NCBI GenBank assembly: GCA_024998755.1
Contig: JACEUU010000002.1
Coordinates: 602,045-666,044 of the forward strand
Source: Vampirovibrio sp.
Lineage (GTDB): Bacteria > Cyanobacteriota > Vampirovibrionia > Vampirovibrionales > JAJTHC01
Length of the DNA stretch: 64,000 nucleotides
Direction: 5' to 3'
Shown: piece by piece, positions 58,540 through 64,000 of the stretch
Position numbering within the stretch: the stretch's first letter is position 1
Layout: the number at the start of each line of letters is the position of its first letter
Position numbers and translations under genes: made by a program
The notes under the pieces: model-generated
What the model was told of the DNA's origin: nothing
Databases searched by the model: none
Seen by the model: only the letters and a program-made list of their open reading frames with translations

Positions 58540-59442
58540 TTAAAAGAAGTAGGTTGGGTAATTTTCCTGATGAGCCGCCCACGCATTATGCCCGTGGATA
58601 GATTCTAGGGCTTCGCATTTAACGGCGAACCCTTTCACTACAGGTACTTCCCGTAGGGCTAGGCTGGCATCACGCACCACGTCCTCTACAAACTTGGCGT
58701 TGGTGTATTGGCGTTCCGTTACCCATTTTTCGTCGGCTCGTTTAAGCAACGGGAACACGGGGCAGGAAGCTTGTTCATCCACCAAGGCAATTAGGTCTTC
58801 AATCCAAAGCGAAGAGGCTTCTGCTGAAGTTAACTGGGTTTCATCTAGTAGTAAATCTAGCGTGGTGATGGCTCGTTGGTTGTGTGCACCAAAATCTGAA
58901 ATTGATTTTGAACAGGGGCAAAGGGTTGCCATGGCGGCTTCTAACCGAACAAAAATGGTTAAAGTTTCACCAACTAATGCTCCTCGTAACCGTACGTTAT
59001 ACGCCATTGGGGCAGACCCATCGGTTACAGGGGCTTTTTTATCGATAAAATATTTGAAGACAATTTCCACTTGGGCGGTTTTTGACTTGAGCCGTTGGTT
59101 TAATTCTTCTAAAAAAGGTTTCATGGCGGAAAATGAAAACACGTTGGTTTCGCTCCAGCTGGCTAGCTGAATAATAAACCGAGACATATGCGTGCCTTTT
59201 TCTTCGGGGGGAAGAGCGACAGACATGCTTACTGTTGCGGTAACGGTTTGTGGTTTTCCGTTTTTTTGAAGCACTTGCAGGGGCATTTCTACTTGGCTAA
59301 CGCCAGCGGCTTCTAGGGGTACGTTGCGGGTATCTGCTTTGCCTTGCACATCTTCTAGGGTTTTGTTTTGTGCTTTTGAAAGAAAGAGGGCTTCGGGGGA
59401 AAGAGCTTCTGGTGGGGCTACTGTTGTGGTGGTGGGTTGCAT
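58540..59442 (-). CDS. folE2: GTP cyclohydrolase FolE2
   Basis: VTATVSMSVALPPEEKGTHMSRFI, CPCSKSISDFGAHNQRA, CPVFPLLKRADEKWVTERQYTNAKFVEDVVRD. Confidence 0.93.
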   Translation of the reverse strand: MQPTTTTVAPPEALSPEALFLSKAQNKTLEDVQGKADTRNVPLEAAGVSQVEMPLQVLQKNGKPQTVTATVSMSVALPPEEKGTHMSRFIIQLASWSETNVFSFSAMKPFLEELNQRLKSKTAQVEIVFKYFIDKKAPVTDGSAPMAYNVRLRGALVGETLTIFVRLEAAMATLCPCSKSISDFGAHNQRAITTLDLLLDETQLTSAEASSLWIEDLIALVDEQASCPVFPLLKRADEKWVTERQYTNAKFVEDVVRDASLALREVPVVKGFAVKCEALESIHGHNAWAAHQENYPTYFF

Positions 59443-59608
59443 AAATTAAGTGCATTCCTTTTGTTGTGAACTAAAAAGACAGCTGGCGTGTTGGGAACGG
59501 TTAGGAAATAAGAACTAATGCAACTTTACCACGGCAAGGGTTTATCACCTTGGGAATCATCATAAAGTTTAATATTTAGTACTTATCATAATAAAACCCT
59601 AAGAATTA

Positions 59609-60447
59609 GAAGCTGTCTTCATAGTGTAGGATTTGTTGTATAATGAAAGGATAGCAAAGGGGAAAGATGATCTATCCAACTGATTTAACAGACAAACAAT
59701 ACAACCTGATTGCCGGTTTATTCAATGTAGGAAACTACGGTCAGGCAAGAAAGCACCTTGTCAGAGACCTACTCAACGCCGTTTTTTATCTCACCAAAAC
59801 AGGGTGTCAATGGGCAATACTACCCAAAACCTATCCACCCAGAAAAGCCGTTGAAAGCTTCTTTTACCGAGCAAAAAAACGAACAACATGGGATGCCATG
59901 CTTGAACGTCTCGTGGTTCTCGACCGAGAAGCCTCTGGTAAAAAAGCCGAACCCACTTACGCCTTGATTGATTCCCAAAGCGTGAAAACCACGCTCAATA
60001 GCGAAGAACGTGGTATTGACGGGAAAAAAAGGTGAAGGGTCATAAACGGCATATTGTAACCGATACGCAGGGACGGCTATTGTTTGTTCAAGTACACGCC
60101 GCTAATATCCACGATATGAAAGGGGGGCGTGGTGTTTTTGAGCAGGCGGTGAAGATATTTCCTAGCTTAAAGGGTGTTTGTGCAGATGCTGGGTATCGTA
60201 AGACATTTGAGGACTTTGTAAAAGGGGGTTTTAGGTAAAACGGTTGAGATTGTTGAGCGAATTAAAGAGGCGGGTTGGGCGGTGATTCCTAAACGGTGGA
60301 TTGTGGAGCGAACGTTTGCTTGGTTGACTGGGTATAGTCGGTTATCTAAAGATTTTGAACGAACAATTAGTTCGGCTGAAGCTTTCGTTAAAATCGCTCA
60401 TTGTAAGCTGTTATTAAATAGACTGTCTAAACTATGAAGACAGCTTC
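59609..60447 (+). mobile_element. IS5-superfamily element (IS427-like), frameshifted
   Basis: GAAGCTGTCTTCATAGT inverted repeats flanked by TTA direct repeat; transposase in three frames. Confidence 0.85.
59667..60437 (+). pseudogene. IS5/IS427-like transposase with two frameshifts
   Basis: MIYPTDLTDKQYNLIAGLF..ALIDSQSVKTT..GIDGKK / VKGHKRHIVTDTQGRLL..VCADAGYR / LGKTVEIVERIKEAGWAVIPKRWIVERTFAWLTGYSRLSKDFE. Confidence 0.85.
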
Positions 60448-60542
60448 TTAAATAACCCTCATGGATAATTGAGCTTGTTTTTGTTACTACTAATAGGTAT
60501 AGTTTAACCGTTTTTCGCTCAAAAACAAAGGATTTAAAATCA

Positions 60543-61559
60543 ATGAACACCCCCACTATCGGCAGATACCCCGCTACACGGTTGAGAAGGCTAAGAAGCA
60601 CCAGCTGGAGCCGTAACCTTGCTAGAGAAACCACCCTAACCCCGCATGATTTAATCCTCCCACTTTTTGTACTACCCGATAGTGGTGTGGTTACTGAAGA
60701 AATCGAAAGCCTACCCAACGTCTACCGCTATTCCATTGAAGCATTATTGCCCGTGTGTCAACAGGCGATAGACCTCGGCATACCGATGGTGGCGTTGTTT
60801 CCCTGCACGCCAACGGCACTAAAAACGCCCGACGCCGTTGAAGCCTTCAACCCCGAAAGCCTTGCGTGCCAAGCCATTAGAGCCATCAAAGCTCAATTCG
60901 GCGATAAAATTGGCGTGATGATAGACGTGGCGTTGGATTTATACACTTCGCATGGGCATGACGGGCTACTTTCCGCCGATGGGCAACGGGTGTTAAACGA
61001 CGAAACCGTTGAAGCCTTGGTGAAACAAGCCCTAAACTACGCAAGGGCGGGCGTTGACGCCGTTGGCCCTAGCGATATGATGGACGGCAGAATTGGGGCA
61101 ATTCGTGCCGCATTTGAAGCAGAAGGCTTTGTGGATACGCAAATTGTGGCGTATTCTGCGAAGTTTGCTTCGGGGTTATATGGGCCGTATCGGTCGGCGG
61201 TGGGGTCTGCAAGCCAGTTGGGTGGGGCTTCTAAGGCTAGTTATCAGGAGGATGCAGGCAACGTGAAAGAAGCCCTGCACGAGGCGTTGTTGGATGTGGC
61301 TGAAGGGGCGGATGTGGTGATGGTGAAGCCTGCTAGCTACTACATGGATGTGATTGCCAAGGTTGAAGAAGCTTGCCTAGTACCTGTTTGGGCGTATCAG
61401 GTTTCTGGGGAATATGCGATGATTATGGCTGCTGGGGAGCGGGGTTGGGTGGATAGTGAACGGGTTTTGCTGGAAGCCTTATTGTGTTTGAAGCGGGCGG
61501 GATGTTCGGGGATTTTGACGTATGGGGCGTTGCAGGTGGCTAAAATTTTGGGGGGCTAA
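60543..61559 (+). CDS. hemB: delta-aminolevulinic acid dehydratase
   Basis: RRLRSTSWSRNLARETTLTPHDLILPLFVL, VMIDVALDLYTSHGHDGL, VGPSDMMDGRIGAIR, VMVKPASYYMD. Confidence 0.96.
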   Translation: MNTPTIGRYPATRLRRLRSTSWSRNLARETTLTPHDLILPLFVLPDSGVVTEEIESLPNVYRYSIEALLPVCQQAIDLGIPMVALFPCTPTALKTPDAVEAFNPESLACQAIRAIKAQFGDKIGVMIDVALDLYTSHGHDGLLSADGQRVLNDETVEALVKQALNYARAGVDAVGPSDMMDGRIGAIRAAFEAEGFVDTQIVAYSAKFASGLYGPYRSAVGSASQLGGASKASYQEDAGNVKEALHEALLDVAEGADVVMVKPASYYMDVIAKVEEACLVPVWAYQVSGEYAMIMAAGERGWVDSERVLLEALLCLKRAGCSGILTYGALQVAKILGG

Positions 61560-61646
61560 CTTGATTGTTTGCCAACAATTCAAGCCCCACTTGATTTTAA
61601 GGAATTATTTCAAGACGCACTTGAATAACTGGCAAACAATCAAGTT
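61558..61646 (+). repeat. palindromic element with perfect 17-bp inverted arms (AACTTGATTGTTTGCCA)
   Basis: AACTTGATTGTTTGCCA...TGGCAAACAATCAAGTT; left arm overlaps the hemB stop codon. Confidence 0.85.
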
Positions 61647-61754
61647 TTGGGTATGAGGATTTTTGAAGATTTATTTTTCAAAAGCCTATTCTACTTTTTC
61701 TAATGATACAATGGTATAGTCGTCAAGTTTAATTCAAAAAAGGACAAAAGAACC

Positions 61755-62630
61755 ATGATGAAAAAATATTCTATTCTTTCTACTTTCACAGGTGCTGGTG
61801 GACTTGATTTAGGGTTTCATGGCGGATTTTCTTTTTTAAACGATTACTTCCCTGCATTGCCTTTTAAAACAGATGTAGCCGTTGAATGGAGTCCGTTTGC
61901 GTGTGGCACATTAACGCATAATACACATTATTTTAATGGTATTGATGTGCGTAATGAAGATATTACCAAGCTGAACAAAAAAGACTTGCCTCAAAAAAAC
62001 TATGACGTTTTGCTGGGTGGTTTTGCTGGGTGGTTTTCCCTGCGTTACGTTTTCAGTGGTGGGTAAGCAATTAGGACTGGCTGATGATACCAATGGGCAA
62101 TTATACGAAAGTTTTGCTTCTTATGTTGAACACTTCCAGCCCAAAGTGTTTTTAGCCGAAAACGTCAAAGGGATTTTGTCTTCCAATAAGGGGGAAGCTA
62201 TTAAAATCATCAAAAAACGGTTTGAAGCTACTGGCTATAATTTAACGGTGCAATTAGTTAATTTTGCAGATTACGGTGTGCCTCAACTACGAGAACGTGT
62301 CATTTTTGTGGGTGTTCGTAAAGATTTAGGCGTTTCATTTAGCTTTCCCGAGCCACTGTTTAAAGAATGTCGCAGAACTGCGGAGGAGGCTTTTCAAAAT
62401 TTATTGCCTTTAACTCCCAATCAAGAATTGATGAATATTGCAAAGAGAACTAAAGAAATGCTAGAACGGATTCCCGAAGGGGGAACTTTGAAACGTTACG
62501 GGGTACAGCCTATGAAGTGAAGGGGTTAATGTCTAACATTTACAGGAAGTTAGACCGTAATAAACCTCCATATACGGTTATTGCTTCAGGCGGTGGCGGT
62601 ATCTGGACGTATAAAACTAAAGTAGCTTAA
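61755..62630 (+). pseudogene. DNA (cytosine-5) methyltransferase, frameshifted and lacking its C-terminus
   Basis: STFTGAGGLDLGF, GGFPCVTFSVVGKQLGL, FLAENVKGI, VPQLRERVIFVGVR, SNIYRKLDRNKPPYTVIASGGGG; 13-bp duplication at 62008-62033 and 1-nt shift near 62500. Confidence 0.85.
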
Positions 62631-62694
62631 TCACATTTAAGGATAGTTGTGGAATGATGCAATATACGATTATAAAAGTCCCAGAAAAAGAGTT

Positions 62695-63856
62695 GAAGTT
62701 ACGGAAAAAGGGCAAGGTAATTTTGGGTTAGAAGAGAAGGGACATTATTCCACCTCTCATAGGATACCCCACCCCCATGACTACCTTTGCCGACATCCAA
62801 ATTCAACAAGCCACCCCCACCCACAAATTCCTAGAGGAAATGAACCAAACCCTACCATGGCAACTATTTGAAACCATCCTCAAAACACACATCCACCACA
62901 AACCCAACGGCAGACCACCCTACAAACGCCTACTACTGCTCAAAATGAACCTCCTCAAAATATGGTTCAATCTCTCCTATGAACAAACAGAATTTCAATG
63001 CCACGACAGACTCTCCTTCCGAAAGTTTCTCGGCTTCTCCTTAGAATCCCCCATCCCTGAAGCCACGACACTCGAAAACTTCCAACACGAACTGCAAAAC
63101 ACCCCAGCCCAAGAAGCCCTTTTCTTAGCCTTAGACACCTTCTTCCAAGAGAACAACCTCATTCTTAAAGAAGGCAACTTGGTAGATGCCACCTTTATTA
63201 AAGCCAATAGCAAACAGAGAAAAAAGCCTGAAGACCAGAGCGACCCTGATGCCACTTATGGCTACAAAGGCTTTGGTTACAGTGCCACGGTTAATGTAGA
63301 TGCTAAAAGCAAGTTGATTCGCAAGGTGGTTGTTACTGGTGCCAATGTGCATGACAGTCAGAGTTTACTGCCTGTACTGGTGGGCGATGAGCAGACTGTT
63401 GGTGCGGATAGTGGGTATGTGGGTAAGGAGAAGGATTTGAAGGCGTTGGGGATACAGCCGAGGATTATTAAGCGTCGTGTTCGGGGTAAGCAGCATGAAC
63501 CAACGCCTGAGTTGACGGCTTCGCAGAAGCGGTTTAATGGGTTGGTTTCTAAGGTTCGGGCTAGGGTGGAGCATGTGTTTGCGGGTTGGAAGACGGTGTT
63601 TAAGAAGGTTCGTGTGTCTTGTCGTGGGTTAGTGCGTGTTTCTGCGGAGATTTTGGGCTTGGCATTTGGGTATAATTGTCGTCGGTATGGTTTTTTGGTT
63701 CGGGGAGGTGTTGAGGGGGTAGTGTGTGGTGTTTAGGTAATTAGGGATTGATATGGGTTGAAATGGGGGTGTTTATTGGTTTTTTGAGCGTTTTGGGTTG
63801 AATTTTATTAAAAAACACTCACTACTCCCACCTGCACACCCTTATTCCGTAACTTC
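62695..63856 (+). mobile_element. IS5-family element, copy 3 (complete)
   Basis: GAAGTTACGGAAAAAGGG ... CCCTTATTCCGTAACTTC. Confidence 0.9.
62777..63736 (+). CDS. IS5-family transposase
   Basis: Nearly identical to copy 1 except for the last residues. Confidence 0.92.
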   Translation: MTTFADIQIQQATPTHKFLEEMNQTLPWQLFETILKTHIHHKPNGRPPYKRLLLLKMNLLKIWFNLSYEQTEFQCHDRLSFRKFLGFSLESPIPEATTLENFQHELQNTPAQEALFLALDTFFQENNLILKEGNLVDATFIKANSKQRKKPEDQSDPDATYGYKGFGYSATVNVDAKSKLIRKVVVTGANVHDSQSLLPVLVGDEQTVGADSGYVGKEKDLKALGIQPRIIKRRVRGKQHEPTPELTASQKRFNGLVSKVRARVEHVFAGWKTVFKKVRVSCRGLVRVSAEILGLAFGYNCRRYGFLVRGGVEGVVCGV

Positions 63857-64000
63857 AACCATATTTTGAGGAGGTTCATTTTGAGCAGTAGTAGGCGTTT
63901 GTAGGGTGGTCTGCCGTTGGGTTTGTGGTGGATGTGTGTTTTGAGGATGGTTTCAAATAGTTGCCATGGTAGGGTTTGGTTCATTTCCTCTAGGAATTTG
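63857..64000 (-). mobile_element. IS5-family element copy 4, fragment in opposite orientation, runs off window
   Basis: aaccatattttgaggaggttcattttgagcag... identical to copy 1 from about 23090. Confidence 0.85.

Overview
The window is a bacterial chromosome segment dominated by housekeeping genes, with accessory islands between them. The lineage looks like Cyanobacteria/Melainabacteria (Vampirovibrionia-like), but that is a weak inference. Housekeeping genes include ileS (partial), uvrA, hemL, msrB, cdd, nusG-secE-tRNA-Trp-rpmG, sufE, tRNA-Leu(UAG), coaX, nadA, fliPQR, glcD, miaB, accA, accD, a rimP-like gene, mraY, folE2, two queD-like genes and hemB. The most interesting points are: (1) an un-called 24-aa hydrophobic peptide gene at 13915-13989 (-), with its own SD, promoter-like sequence and terminator, which resembles the E. 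coli TisB type I toxin and has a hairpin/T-run on the opposite strand over its 5' UTR; (2) an AAA ATPase + DUF4435/TOPRIM-like pair resembling PARIS (AriA/AriB), next to an Abi_2 gene; (3) a palindromic, partly coding repeat at the outer edge of that defence locus and beside a decayed C5 DNA methyltransferase 49 kb away; (4) non-autonomous elements with different cores that share IS630-type terminal inverted repeats with a resident IS630; (5) a C5 methyltransferase broken by a 13-bp tandem duplication at its catalytic motif; (6) a fused FliM/FliN (SctQ-like) protein with a C-terminal about 14-residue repeat, separated from fliPQR. Product names come from motif recognition in the supplied translations; no database search was run.
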